Positions 23,323-34,835 of a DNA stretch of 64,000 bases are shown here, one piece after another. Within the stretch, counting starts at the first letter, position 1; the number at the start of each line of letters is the position of its first letter. The notes below the pieces were generated by a model that was given only the letters and a program-made list of their open reading frames with translations, was not told where the DNA came from and searched no databases. This DNA is from Crocodylus rhombifer (taxonomy: Eukaryota; Chordata; Crocodylia; Crocodylidae): positions 165,042 through 229,041 of the forward strand of contig JAVSML010001068.1 in the NCBI GenBank assembly GCA_038503035.1, written 5' to 3'. A program made the position numbers and the translations under genes.

Positions 23323-25717
23323 AGTATGACCAGTTAACATATGCATTTTCATTAATTCCCATATTAGTAACTTGCTATCTACCCTTACCTAGTAAAGAGG
23401 AGTAAATCACTGAGGACTGTAGTCTTCCACTGTTGTGAGTCCAGTGTAAAAGTAGAACATCTGTAAGCCAGTTGACTTGCCTAATTTCCCAAGTTTTTTA
23501 TTGGTTCTTGCATATAGAGTGAGCCTGTAAACCTGCCACTATTGCATTAACACTTACCATGTAGAAATCGTGCCCAAAACATATATATTTATTTCCCTTC
23601 CCTCTCTGCTCCTGTGTATCAAATAAGAAAATAATATATGAGGGGTCAGTATGACTCTACATGCAACTTAGGAATTCTGTGTTTGCCTCCATCCTAATTT
23701 TTCCTGTACCTATTTCTCTGCTTGTCAACTTACTACAAACTTCAGCTATTTCTATCTTTATCATTCTAACACCATGTTACAGAGAACTGCAGATAAGCTT
23801 ATGTGTTTGTTTTTATTCTTTTTCTCTCTCTCCCTCATGCTTTCACAATAATGTTATCTGACAAGATAAATTAACTTGGAATAAATGCTACGAAGTTATA
23901 TTGATATGAATACATAAGGTTCCTTTAGGGGTGGTGTATTAAAAACAGCAGCAACTTCAGTGATCATACAAGGCCTTGTTGCATGGTAACTTTGGGCAGC
24001 TCCTGTGCCCACATACTGGGCACACCTACACAAGACACTAAACTGTGCAGTAACATAGTTTATTGTGACATAAGCATGTGCTGCTACATGTGCACATGCT
24101 TACTACACAGTACACCTTGCACATTGCTAGTAAATTTTCTACCTGCAAATGCAAGTAGCAAATTTACTTTAGATTAGTAATGGTGTAGTAGTGCTTGTTT
24201 AGCTGACTGAATGGAAGCAGATCTGCTCCCAGTCAGCCATCCACCAGAGGACAGGAGATTGCTTCCAGCCCCTGGGAGCTGCCTGCTGCCAGGGCAGTCT
24301 CTGCTACCAGAGCCCAGGAGTGACAATGTCCACCTGTTCCAGCAGCAGGAAGCTCCAAGCTCCCTGCTCTGAAATCATGATTGGGGAGCGGGGGCTGGAA
24401 GATGCTAATTAGGGCTGTGCAAAACGGGACCATTTTGTTTCGACTTCTGTTTTGCCATTTTGATGAGACAGCATTTCATTTCAAGTTTCATTTTGTTTCA
24501 AAGCACTGTTCCATTTCATTGAAACTGTTTCTCTGTTTCAACACTGTTTTGATGTTTTGCCCGTAGGCTATAACGGGGAATCATGAAACTGCCTATAACA
24601 TTGTCATTTTTTGCCTGATTTGAGGGATGGTAGCCCCTGCTGAGGCCACAAAGTTTGTTATGTTTCAAGGAGATAGGTGCAGGGGACCATATTGGTCCCA
24701 TTGTTGGTGACCATGAAAGCCAAGGCTGCGATGGAACTCCAGCTAGCTACAAATATCAAGGACAATAAAAAGTCCTTTTTTAGATATATGGGGAGCCGGA
24801 GGAAAAGCAAGGGCAACATTGGACCCCTGCTAAACCAGATGGGGCAACTGACAACTGACGCCCAGGAAAAAGCAAACTTGCTAAATGGGTACTTTATGTC
24901 AGTTTTTCATCAGCCCCATGGGACGGCAGTGCCCACTATGGGTCAGGGAGGTCCGGGCAAGGGAGATTCCTTGCCCTCCATCAAAGCTGACCTCATGAAG
25001 GAACACCTCGACAGGCTGGATACCTTCAAGTCAGCCAGCCCTCATGGGTTACATCCAGGGTACTCAGGGAACTGGTGAGCTTCATAGCTCAGCCCCTGGC
25101 ACGGATCTTTGAGAGTTCTTGGGACTCTGGTGAAGTGCCCAATGATTGGAAGAGGGCCAGTGTCATGCCTATCTTCAAGAAAGGGAAGAAAGTAGATCTG
25201 GCAAACTAAAGGCCTATCAGCCTGACCTCCATCCTGGAGAAGGTCTTGGAAAAGATTATCAAGGAGGCCATCCTTAACAGACTACCTGAAGGCAATATCC
25301 TGAGGGATACCCAGCATGGGTTTGTTGTGTGTAGGTCTTGCTTGACCAATCTCATTTCCTTTTATGACCAGGTGACTTATCACCTGGACAAGGGGGAAGA
25401 GATTGATGTCGTATACTTTGACTTTAAAAAAGCCTTCAGTCTGGTATCCCACGATCACCTCTTCACTAAACTGGCTAACTGAGGACTTAACATCACCATG
25501 ATCAGCTGGCTGGGGAACTGGCTCCATGGCAGGACTCAGAGGGTGGTGGTCAATGGGAGCCAATTGTCTTCGTGCGCTGTGATCAATGGGGTCCCACAAG
25601 GCTCTGTCCTAGGGCGTATACTGTTTAACATCTTCATGAATGATGTGGACATTGGTGTCAGAAGTGGACTGGCCAAGTTCACTGACGACACTAAACTTTG
25701 GGGTAAAGCATCCACAC

Positions 25718-27856
25718 AAAGAGGCTAGTCAGTCAGGCCCTCAGGGACCGTGACCCCAGGGAGATGGGAGTTCAAGAAGAGTGGTTGCTTCTCAAGGAAG
25801 CAATCCTCAATGCACAAGCTAAATCTATCCCAACATGAAGGAAAGGCAGCAAGAAGGCACAGCAGCCCTCCTGGCTCTCCAGGGACCTAGCGGACCTCCT
25901 GTGGCTAAAAAGGAAAGCCTACAAAGGATGGAGGACGGGATTCACCTCCAAGGACAATTACTCCACGCTGGCCCGGTCCTGCAGGGAGCAAAACAGGAAA
26001 GCCAAGGCTGCAACTGAACTCCAACTAGCTTCAGGCATCAAGGACAACAAAAAGTCCTTTTTCAGATATGTGGGGAGCCAGAGGAAAAGCAAGGGCAATG
26101 TTGGACCCCTGCCAAACCAGATGGGGCAACTGACAACTGACGCCCAGGAAAAAGCCAACCTATTAGATAGGTACTTTGCGTCAGTCACATGAGATGCCCA
26201 TGCCTGCTATGGGACAGGGAAATCTGGGTTAGGGGGATCCCCTACCCTCCATAAATGCTGACCTCGTGAAGGAACACCTTGAGAAGCTGGATACCTTCAA
26301 GTCAGCTGGCCCTGACAACCTGCACCCCAGGGTACTCAAGGAGCTGGCAAGCGTCATAGCTCAGCCCCTGGCACGGATCTTTGAAAACTCCGGGCGCTCT
26401 GGTGTAGTGCCCGAAGACTGGAAGAAGGCCAATGTGGTGCCGATCTTCAAAAAAGGGAGGAGAGTGGATCTGGCTAACTATAGGCCCATTAGCCTGACTT
26501 CTATCCTAGGGAAGATCCTAGAAAAGTTTATTAAGGAGGCCATCCTTGAGGGACTGGCCCAGGCTAACATTCTAAGGGATAGCTAACATGGGTTTGTTGC
26601 GGGTAGGTCTTGTTTGACCAATCTCATTTCCTTCTATGACCAGGTGACCTATCACCTGGACAAGGGAGAAGAGGTTGATGTCATATATCTTGACTTCAAA
26701 AAAGCTTTTGATCTGGTATCCCATGATCACCTCTTGGCCAAACTGGCCAGTTGTGGCCTTGGCTCCACCACGATCCGCTGGCTGGGAAATTGGCTCCGTG
26801 GTCAGACCCAGAGGGTTGTGATTGATTGCAGTCACTCGTTGTGGTGCCCTGTGACCAGTGGGGTCCCTCAAGGCTCTGTCCTGGGACCTATACTGTTCAA
26901 CATCTTCATTAATGATGTGGACATTGGAGTCAGGAGTGGACTGGCCAAGTTCGCCGATGACACCAAACTTTGGGGCAAAGCATCCACGCCAGAGGACAGG
27001 CGGGTGATCCAGGGTGACCTGGACAAGCTCAGCAAATGGGCAGACGAGAACCTGATGGTGTTTAACACTGAAAAATGCAAGGTTCTCCACCTTGGGAGGG
27101 AAAAACCTGCAGCACCCTTATAGGCTCGGCAGTGCTACGTTGGTTAGCACTAGAGAAGAAAGAGACTTGGGGGTCATCACTGACCACAAGATGAACATGA
27201 GCCTGCAATGCGATGCTGCGGCTAGTAAAGCGACCAAAATGCTGGCTTGCATCCATAGATGCTTCTCGAGCAAATCCCGGGATGTCATTCTCCCCTTGTA
27301 CTCGGCCTTGGTGAGGCCACAGCTGGAGTACTGCATCCAGTTTTGGGCTCCACAATTCAAAAAGGATGTGGAGAAGCTGGAGAGAGTCCAGAGGAGAGCC
27401 ACGCTCATGATCAGAGGTCAGGAAAACAGATCTTACGATGACAGGCTGAGAGCCATGGGACTCTTTAGCCTGGAAAAGTGTAGGCTCAGGGGTGATCTGA
27501 TGGCCACCTATAAGTTTATCAAGGGTGACCACCAGGATCTGGGGGAACATTTGTTCACCAGAGCGCCCCAAGGGATGATGAGGTCGAACGGTCACAAACT
27601 CCTGCAAGACCGTTTCAGGCTGGACATAAGGAAGAAATTCTTTACTGTCCGAGCCCCCAAGGTCTGGAACAGTCTGCCAGCGGAGGTGGTTCAAGCACCT
27701 ACATTGAACACCTTCAAGAGTAAATTGGATGCTTATCTTGCTGGGATCCTATGACCCCAGCTGACTTCCTGCCCTTTGGGCAGGGGGCTGGACTCAATGA
27801 TCTCCCAAGGTCCCTTCCAGCCCTAATGTCTATGAAATCTATGAAATCTATGAAAT
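25718..27856 (+). mobile_element. CR1 LINE (copy 2), inserted inside copy 1
   Basis: Copy 2 interrupts copy 1 just after GCATC, with CACAC on both sides (25713-25717 and 27857-27861), a candidate 5-bp target duplication. It starts in the region between endonuclease and reverse transcriptase (WLSRDLADLLWLKRKAY), passes through RT motifs (NYRPISLTS, YLDFKKAFD, VPQGSVLGPILFNIFIND, and the catalytic FADD near 26957) and ends with a TCTATGAAA repeat tail. The frame 26266-27123 has a single TAA (26583-26585, where RDS is followed by HGF), and a frameshift near 27100 leads into 27092-27754. Decay is light, so it is younger than copy 1. Confidence 0.92.
26266..27754 (+). pseudogene. CR1 ORF2 reverse transcriptase and C-terminal region
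   Basis: Three frames join into one reverse transcriptase plus CR1 C-terminal extension: 26266-26586, 26614-27123 and 27092-27754. The first two are in the same phase, separated by one stop where glutamine is usual. The third needs a one-step shift near 27100. Visible motifs in order are VVPIFKKG, NYRPISLTSILGK, FDLVSHDHLL, GVPQGSVLGPILF, LAKFADDTKLWG, MVFNTEKCKVLHLG, LVRPQLEYC and RVQRRAT. The product would copy CR1 RNA at the insertion site by target-primed reverse transcription. The endonuclease is missing through 5' truncation. Confidence 0.88.
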
Positions 27857-28715
27857 CACACCTGAGGACAGGAGGGTGATCCAGGTGGATCTGGACAGAC
27901 TCATGAAATGGGCGGACGAGAACCTGATGGTGTTCAACACCAAAAAATGCCAGGTTCTCCACCTTGGGAGGAAAAACCTGCACCATGCTTATAGGCTTGG
28001 TAATGTTACGCTGCTTAGCACTACAGATGAAAGGGACTTGGGGTTCATGGTTGACCACAAGATGAACGTGAGCCTTCAGTGTGATGCTGCAGCTAGTAAA
28101 GCGGGCAAAATACTGGCTTGTATCCATAGATGCTTCTCTAGCAGATCCTGGGACGTCATTCTCCCGCTGTACTCAGCCTTGGTGAGACCACAGCTGGAGT
28201 ACTGCGTCCAGTTTTGGGCTCTGCAATTCAAAAAGGATGTGGAGAAGCTTGAGAGGGTGCAGAGGAGAGCCACGCACATGATCAGAGGTCAGGAAAACAG
28301 ACCTTATGATGAGAGGCTGAGAGCAATGGGGCTATTCAGCCTGGAAAAGCGCAGGCTCAGGGGTGATCTGGTGGCCATCTATAAGTTTGTCTGGGTGCTC
28401 ATCAGGATCTGGGGGAATGACTGTTCACCAGAGCCCCCCAAAGGATGACAAAATTGAACGATCACATATTCTACTGTGACCGGTTCAGGCTGGACATAAG
28501 AAAGAAGTTCTTCACTGTCCGAGCCCCCAAGGTTTGGAAAAGACTGCCACCTGAGGCGGTTCAAGCATCCACTTTGAATGCCTTCAAAACACATTTGGAT
28601 GCTTATCTTCCTGGGATCCTATGATCCCTGCTGACTTCCTGCCCCTGGGGCAGGGGGCTGGACTCAATGATCCTCCAGGGTCCCTTCCAGCCCAAATGTC
28701 TATGAATCTATGAAA

Positions 28716-29758
28716 ACCCACAGGTGATCTTGGCCTGCCCAGTGAGCCACCCCTGCACAAAACAGTTTGTGGCCCCCTGACCCTCGTGATCTCTGTTGCC
28801 ATATGGGACTCATCTATCACCTTGGCTTGAAGGAGAGTCCAGTGATGGCCTGATTGGTTGCACCAGTGGCCTGCAAGGGAGAGATATGCATGATCTCCAC
28901 CCCGGCTGCTCAAGATGCCCAAGGTGAAGTGTAAGGCTGCCTGCAAATTTACCTTGCACAGCTGCTCCCTCAAGTACTCCCTGCATGCCTCATATAGGGA
29001 TAGCACCACCATCCTGTTGAACGTGCATGCAGGCACTTGGTATGATGGGGCCACAAGCGACATGTGCTGCCTGAACCCTGGCTGCTCAACTAAGCAGAAG
29101 GGCTGGCCACTGACAGGAAGCATCTCCCCAGTGCTCTGAGAGATCTTGCTCACCCTTGCAGTGTGTCCCCCCTTTTCTGGCTGCCTTTCCCCCAATATTC
29201 CAGAGTGGCTTGCCTCTGCTTTGGGGGGATGGGGGCTTTGGAATGAGAGGGGGACTTCCCTTTGGTGCCAGGCTGAGGAGGAGCAAGGGCAAGGCGGTGG
29301 TGCTGAATCAGCATCCCCATGATTTTCATGTGTTTTGTTCCCTTGCCCTGGCTGGTTTTGGCTCAGCAGTGCAGGCAGATAGCATATGTGGGATCATCTG
29401 TCAGCTCAAAATGATCCCAGACCACACTACCCACTCACTTCTGGGGTGTGGCTGAATGTGTGGATGCTGCCTTTTCCCCCTCCTCAGCAGGCAGAGGCAC
29501 AGCAACAGAAGGAGCGGACTCAGCTGAGCCACTTGCCTCCACAACTTCTACCTCAGCCTCCTCCGAAGTGCCTTCTGGGGAAGGAGACCTGGCTCTAGGG
29601 GAAACTTGAGGGGTCTGGACCACAAACTCAGATGATTCCCCCTCCTTCTCCAGAATTTCCCTTGCTAGGGCAGTCAGATCCAGATCCAGTTCCAGCTCTT
29701 CCTCTTGCACTGGATAGCTCAGCATGTGAAGTAAAATGGGGGTAGAGGAGACTGTCAT
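28716..29758 (-). pseudogene. BED-finger hAT transposase remnant (ZBED/Ac-like)
   Basis: Read on the minus strand, 29758 to 29435 gives an acidic N-terminal segment, then a stop. In the same frame follows VVWDHFELTDDPTYAICLHC (about 29420-29360), then a stop and HMKIMGMLIQHHRLAL. That gives the C-x2-C and spaced histidines of a BED zinc finger. After frameshifts, 29195-28716 gives QPFCLVEQPGFRQHMSLVAP, LHFTLGILSSRGG, AYLSLAGHW and ALL/LLQAKVIDESH-type sequence, the N-terminal half of a hAT RNase H-like domain. The usual first catalytic aspartate in the FTxD motif is glycine here (FTLG). The C-terminal half is missing because the region beyond 28716 was lost before or at CR1 insertion. This would be a DNA-cutting transposase; it is not functional. 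Confidence 0.75.
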
Positions 29759-30186
29759 GCTGCTGCTGCTGCTTTTTGTCGTGGTGGTGGTGGTGGGCTA
29801 TGGATGATGAACTTGGAGGGAATGCAGACTCAGGCACAGGCAGTGGCACTGGCAGTGCTCCCCTCTCCTTACTGCCTGTAGAACTAATGGAAGCCTCATG
29901 CCTTCTTGTTGTAGCAAAGAGCCTGCATCTTAGTTTGGTGTTTGGGGAGGAGGACTTACAGCTCTCCCTCTACCTCTTCTTCTGCTCCTCCCTGAAGGCT
30001 TGCCAGCTGCCTTTCCACCACACTTCGTGGTATGTTTCATAGTGTCTTGTCTTTGCCTTGGTGTGCAGGAAAATCTGTCTTCTTCTGTAATGTTGCCTGA
30101 TTTATGTAATATATGTAGATAAGATAATTGTAAGTATGTGCATTTATGTAATGTATGTATGTATTTATGTAATAAATAAAGTAAAC

Positions 30187-30188
<2 letters not shown>

Positions 30189-30248
<60 letters not shown>

Positions 30249-30249
30249 T
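30189..30249. repeat. (AT)n then (GT)n compound microsatellite
   Basis: About 20 AT repeats are followed by about 7 GT repeats, inside the hAT layer. A GTAT-rich stretch precedes it (30130-30180). Confidence 0.9.
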
Positions 30250-30928
30250 CCTATATAAATTCTATATTATAATATGTAATATAATTATGCTGTGCTTCCC
30301 TGCACAGTGAATGGAATGCACAGTGAGAGAAAACACAGTTTGAAAAGAATCAAAATAGGCTAACAAAAACAATAAGAGGATTTTGAGGGAGGAATAAATT
30401 GAAAGGAAGCAGTGAATACAATAATAAAACAAAAGGGTATAGAAAGCCAAATTTATTGATGAATCCCACTTGCTAGGGTAGCAAGTAGGAAATGAATGGT
30501 AGCCTTTGTTGTTTGAAGCTGCTGAAAGACAGCTCAGTAACTGTCCCCAAGGCAGAAAGCAGCTCAGTTCAAACAATGCTGCTTTTTATGTTGTTTTTCA
30601 ATTCCTCCCCCAGAGCACTGGGTTTGGAAGGGACCTCAGGGAAGGATCACAGCCACTGGCCAGCCTTACAGTCAATATCAGAGTAGTCCTTCCTTCCTTT
30701 TCTCCCTCCCTCTCCTTACTTTCTGTTCCCCTGCAGGCAAGCTCAGCTTCAGCTTTGAAACTCAAAATGTTTCAAAATTTTCAAAACATTTTGACTGCCC
30801 TCATTTTGTTTCAAGGCTGTTTTGAAGCCCTTCATTTCATTTTGATTTCACTGTTTCAAGCTTGAAATGAGTTGAAACAGCATCAAAATAAAACAGCTGG
30901 CGAAATTTCGCACAGCCCTAATACTTAC

Positions 30929-31750
30929 CTCTCAGTCCCTGCTCTATCATCACAGTTGGGGGGCTGGGGGCTGAGAGATCCTCATCTCCCAGCACCAACT
31001 CCATGAATGCTCCATGGTCGCAGAGCTGGCACTGGGAGATAAGGGTCTCTCAGTGCCTGTTCCACAGTGTGGAGCTGGTGCTGGGAGTTCCCTGTTGGTG
31101 GGGGCTGGGGAATTTGTTCCCTGCCCAGCTCTGTACAAGCTCCCGAGCCTGTTCTCTGCCCAGCTCCATGCTTGCAGACCTCAGTGGGGAACAAACTCCC
31201 CAGCCTCCAGTCTGCATAGGCTGGGAACTGTCCTGGTTAGGGGAAGGTCCCAGTCCTGTGCCCCAACTGGGTGATTGAGGCACGGGGCTTGGAAAGAGCT
31301 GCAGGGATGAGAATCTGCCAGTGGGGCAGCTAGCTAGTTAGCCAGATGCCCCACTAGCTCATCAGGGCAGGGGGCTAGGATCTGCTCCTCTCCTGCAGCT
31401 CTTTCCAAGTCCTCTGCCCCTGATTGGGGAGCCAGAGCCAGGAGCTCCTTGCTGGCAGGGCAGGGGGATATTGTCCCTTCCCTGGCAGCAGGGAGCCTGC
31501 AGGGGCAGGGTGTAATGTCCCAACCCTGGCAGGAGACAGCTGTCTGCTGGCCTGGTGCTCCCTACCAGTCCCTGGGCTAGCATCTAGAGCTCCCCCTGGT
31601 GGTGGCAAGGGCCCATTGCAGGGACCCAAGAAGCAGCAGCAGTTTTCTGCCATTAGCAGAAATCTAATGCTTGCCCAGGAGCATTTACTTGCGAGTAGTT
31701 TAATCGTGAGTAAAGTGATCCCAGATCAAATGCATGTGTAGATGGTGCTA
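30929..31750. other. GC-rich interior and right end of the Harbinger-family copy
   Basis: Low-complexity GC-rich sequence (CCCAGCACCAACTCC, CTGCCCAGCTC) leads to the right terminus shared with 44340-44411. Overlapping open frames on both strands look like composition effects, not genes. Confidence 0.45.
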
Positions 31751-31874
31751 GCCCAGGGACTGGTCATTAACACCTTAAAGTGGTTTAAAGCACTCATTAT
31801 GCAGCTCAAAATTACATCACTCCAGGGCAGGATTACCTCTTGATCTGCACAACCCAGTTCATGTTCCATTAAGG

Positions 31875-32898
31875 CAGAGGTGGGGAAAATGCAACTGGTG
31901 GGCTGGATCCAGCCTGCCAAGAGATTGTGTCTAGGCCACAGTGGGTCCTTTGGTCCTGCCCAGCCAGGCGCAGTGAGACAGCCTGGCATGTGAGGATGTT
32001 TCCACTGCCCTTGGTCACATGGCAGGGCAGGGGCAATGGCCATACTTGGCTTCTCAGCAGCTTCCATGGTGGTAGTTCACTTCACCCAGCTGCCCCTGAC
32101 ACTGTCTCTGCCACCACCATCACTGTCACTGCTGGACCCACGCTCACTGCCCAGGTACCCTGGCCCATTTCCTTGCACCGACCACTGGGGGTGCTGGACA
32201 GAATGGGCAGGGTCTCCATGGAAACCAGCTCAGGACCCCCACAGGCAGGGCAAGCTTAGCTAGGCAGATGGGATGGGGCCACAGATGGGCAGGGNNNNNN
32301 NNNNNNNNNNNNNNNNNNNNNNNNNNNNNNNNNNNNNNNNNNNNNNNNNNNNNNNNNNNNNNNNNNNNNNNNNNNNNNNNNNNNNNNNNNNNNNNNNNNN
32401 NNNNNNNNNNNNNNNNNNNNNNNNNNNNNNNNNNNNNNNNNNNNNNNNNNNNNNNNNNNNNNNNNNNNNNNNNNNNNNNNNNNNNNNNNNNNNNNNNNNN
32501 NNNNNNNNNNNNNNNNNNNNNNNNNNNNNNNNNNNNNNNNNNNNNNNNNNNNNNNNNNNNNNNNNNNNNNNNNNNNNNNNNNNNNNNNNNNNNNNNNNNN
32601 NNNNNNNNNNNNNNNNNNNNNNNNNNNNNNNNNNNNNNNNNNNNNNNNNNNNNNNNNNNNNNNNNNNNNNNNNNNNNNNNNNNNNNNNNNNNNNCCCCCT
32701 GGGGTCCCAGGCTGGAGACCTTGCCCAACCATTCCATGAGGATGTTTTATATAGCACTGGTAGGTGTGGGGTGGGCAAGCCTGGGGGCAGAAAGGATCAA
32801 TGGCTTCCCCACCCGGGTCAGCTGCCCCCAACCCCAGCTTCAACATCTTACAAAAACTCCTTGAGTGGCCCTCCAACCCAATTAATTGCCCACCCCTG
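31875..32898 (+). mobile_element. Non-autonomous hAT element containing the assembly gap
   Basis: The left end CAGAGGTGGGGAAAATGCAAC and the reversed right end CAGGGGTGGGCAATTAATTGG are inverted. Octamers CATTAAGG (31867-31874) and CATTGAGG (32899-32906) flank the element with one mismatch, a good 8-bp hAT duplication. The start resembles that of the copy at 33040 and the reversed end of the copy at 2817. The 400-base gap (32295-32694) replaces part of the interior, so its true length is unknown. Confidence 0.82.
32295..32694. other. Assembly gap (400 N)
   Basis: A run of exactly 400 N between GATGGGCAGGG and CCCCCTGGGG. Open frames spanning it are artefacts. The related copy 0.7 kb away has a C-rich minisatellite at the equivalent interior position, which could explain the assembly failure. 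Confidence 0.99.
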
Positions 32899-33039
32899 CA
32901 TTGAGGTGTAGCCACTCCCCATAAATGTGCCACTCAAGTTGAAGGTGTGACAACTCCAAACTCCAAGCTAGCACTAAGCTGATCAATCTTTGTGCCACTT
33001 ACAGTGTAAGATGTAATAAGGTCCAGTGTCTGAATAAGT

Positions 33040-33934
33040 CAGGGGTAGGCAAAATACAGCCTGTGGGCCAGATTTGGCCCACCAGGCAATTCTATCCAGC
33101 CCATGGTGCCCCTCAATAAGCCCTCTATAAGCCCTGGCTGCACCTCCTTTCCTACAGGAGCTGCTGCTCTGGTTGGTAAGCAACCACCCCCCACCATACC
33201 CGTAACACACATCCACACCCTCCCACAGCTCACACACACACCCATACCTCCCCACCACACCCCCAAACACACCCACACCCTCCCACACACACACCCCACC
33301 ATAAACCCCCACACACCCACACCCTCCCACAGCCTCAGCACATTCCTACCCCATCATATCCAAACACCCACCCATACCCTCCCACAGCCCCCCACCCCAA
33401 CCACATACCCAACACCCACACCCCTCCACACCCACCCCTTCCCCTCCTCCTCCCCCATAAAACCCGGCCACCATACCCACACCATACCACACACACACTC
33501 CCCAACCACAACCCCGCCACATACACCCCTTTAACCCCGACACACAATATACAAGAGTAAGACTTTATTTTGAGCTATTATGCATTACTGTCTAGATTCA
33601 CTATGCAAACACATAAATCAGATCAAAAATATTTTAAAAATAAAATAATTCATAGTAGATGTTTGAATTTTTATTTTTTTTAGCACATGATTTGTTGTTG
33701 GGGTTTTTTTTTTGCAAGTTTCAAGATGGTAGCACCATTCCTCCCAAAAGGAGTACTTTCAGGGGAAGGGGAGGAACTTCTGGTGTCAAAGGTCAGGGAT
33801 TGGGTGCGGGACTTCAGGTCCCAAGGTAACCCAGGGACAGGGCACCCATCAAGGGGTGGGGCTATTCTTGTGGCCCTTCATAGCTTACCAAAACTTGTAA
33901 GCAGCCCTCCAGCTGAAAGAACTGCCCACCCCTG
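33040..33934 (+). mobile_element. Non-autonomous hAT element with internal C-rich minisatellite
   Basis: The left end CAGGGGTAGGCAAAATACAGCC and the right end CTGCCCACCCCTG are inverted. Flanks GAATAAGT (33032-33039) and GATAAGCC (33935-33942) fit an 8-bp duplication with one indel and one mismatch. The left 80 bp parallel those at 31875. The interior has the minisatellite (33181-33545) and AT-rich sequence, with no transposase. Confidence 0.78.
33181..33545. repeat. C-rich minisatellite (CCACACCC-type units)
   Basis: Irregular CACACCC, CCCACACC and CCATACCC units. The plus strand is almost free of G. Its complement resembles 20255-20520. Confidence 0.85.
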
Positions 33935-33942
33935 GATAAGCC

Positions 33943-34830
33943 ATTTCCGCTGAACTATTTGTGTTTTTAATGCAACAGCACTTACAAAAAAATAATATTA
34001 CGGTTTTGACAGATACCCACAGAAGAAAGTTCACAGCTAATGATATAGTGGTTCTTTTAAAATTAAGAGGCCCTTCCTCTTGATTTTATATACCCTTGTT
34101 TTAGACAGGCAGGTCACCTGGGGCAAGTGAAAATGAAAGCATGTATTTAATATGCAGAGTCTAGCTATCCCAATGGAGAGAAAAAGAGGAAATTAATACA
34201 TCCTTGTTTAAAAGACTCTCAAAACCAACAGGTTGGGGGCAAAAGCCTGGAGGCCAGATGTTTAAAAGAGAGAAAAGTAAGGAGGACAGGTAGGATTCTC
34301 ACATGATTCTTCTTAAGTGAGACTGACTACCTTCACAACAGTTCTGTATAGGCAATTCTCACCTAATGGGCTACAGCCTCTCAGCTTTTCTATCAATCAT
34401 GGGTTAATCCAAGATGACTTCTGCCTCTGCACATAGCAAAAGACACAATATAGACCTCATTTTTTCCATGTGTAAATATATTGTAGATTACATCTCAGTT
34501 CCACTGAAGTCAATGGGAGCTTTGTAGTAATTGAAATGGAACTAGAGTTTCACTGTAAAAACACATTATCATCAGAATTTCAACTGTCATTTCTAGTCAC
34601 ATCATCTTCCAGAATGCGATGGAGGTTTTCCTGACTTCCCAAAGGAGCTAGAATAGAGAGCTCTTTGATAAAGAATTTTAGAACTTTTTGGTTCTAGTGG
34701 GTTTTCCCCCCTCAGGCTATGGTTATTCAGGCCTTTGTTACCTCCAAGGGTGTTGGAGTGCCATGTATTCATTCTGAAGCTCAGCAAAAAGATGCTAGAT
34801 AGCATCAATCAGTGCACTGTGCCAGGCAAG
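33943..34830. other. Unassigned AT-rich DNA with one short ancient repeat piece
   Basis: Nothing gene-like. 34490-34565 holds a piece with CCACTGAAGTCAATGGGAG, listed separately. Confidence 0.5.
34490..34565. repeat. Ancient dispersed repeat with GAAGTCAATGGGA motif
   Basis: TCAGTTCCACTGAAGTCAATGGGAGC resembles pieces at 36255, 47575 and 50745. All share a TGAAGTCAATG-type core (or its complement) next to similar flanks. I recall this motif as widespread in reptile and bird genomes but cannot name the family. Confidence 0.4.
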
Positions 34831-34835
34831 GTTGG

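Larger units (their letters stand above)
24715..28715 (+). mobile_element. CR1 LINE (copy 1), split by a second CR1
   Basis: The left part (24715-25717) encodes the start of the ORF2 reverse-transcriptase region: KKSFFRYMGSRRKSKGNIGP, VVYFDFKKAF, VPQGSVLG and FTDDTKLWGKAST. The right part (27857-28715) resumes at the same codon and runs through LHLGRKNL, LEYCVQFWA, RRATHMIRGQ, the 3' UTR (CAGGGGGCTGGACTCAATGATCC) and a tail of TCTATGAATCTATGA. The 5' end starts at the equivalent of GAAAGCCAAGGCTGC in copy 2, so it is a 5'-truncated insertion. It carries stops and frameshifts and is inactive. Confidence 0.9.
24410..30920 (-). mobile_element. hAT element with terminal inverted repeats, second layer of the nest
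   Basis: The left end TAGGGCTGTGCAAAACGGGAC and the reversed right end TAGGGCTGTGCGAAATTTCGCC are inverted repeats. Both subterminal regions carry many TTTGTTTC and TTTCAA motifs in opposite orientations. Flanking octamers ATGCTAAT (24402-24409) and ATACTTAC (30921-30928) agree at five of eight bases, compatible with a decayed 8-bp duplication. A transposase remnant with a BED zinc finger lies on the minus strand (28716-29758). Removing the CR1 insertion (about 4.0 kb) leaves about 2.5 kb. Confidence 0.75.
24003..31750. mobile_element. Harbinger-family non-autonomous copy, outermost layer of a nest
   Basis: The left 230 bp (GGGCACACCTACACAAG, then CAGTAACATAGTTTA, ACATGTGCACATGCTTAC and CAAATGCAAGTAGCAAATTTACT) match 42342-42500. 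The right 100 bp (CATTTACTTGCGAGTAGTTTAATCGTGAGTAAAGTGATCC...TGCATGTGTAGATGGTGCT) match 44340-44411. These are the two ends of the Harbinger copy at 42341-44411. Here a 6.5-kb hAT element lies between them. Without it the copy would be about 1.2 kb, shorter than the 2.07-kb relative, so it also lost its transposase region. Exact ends and target duplication are unresolved. Confidence 0.6.

Noticed and set aside
32144..32933. Long open frames across 32295-32694
   Set aside because: They are produced by the run of N; no coding evidence exists on either side.
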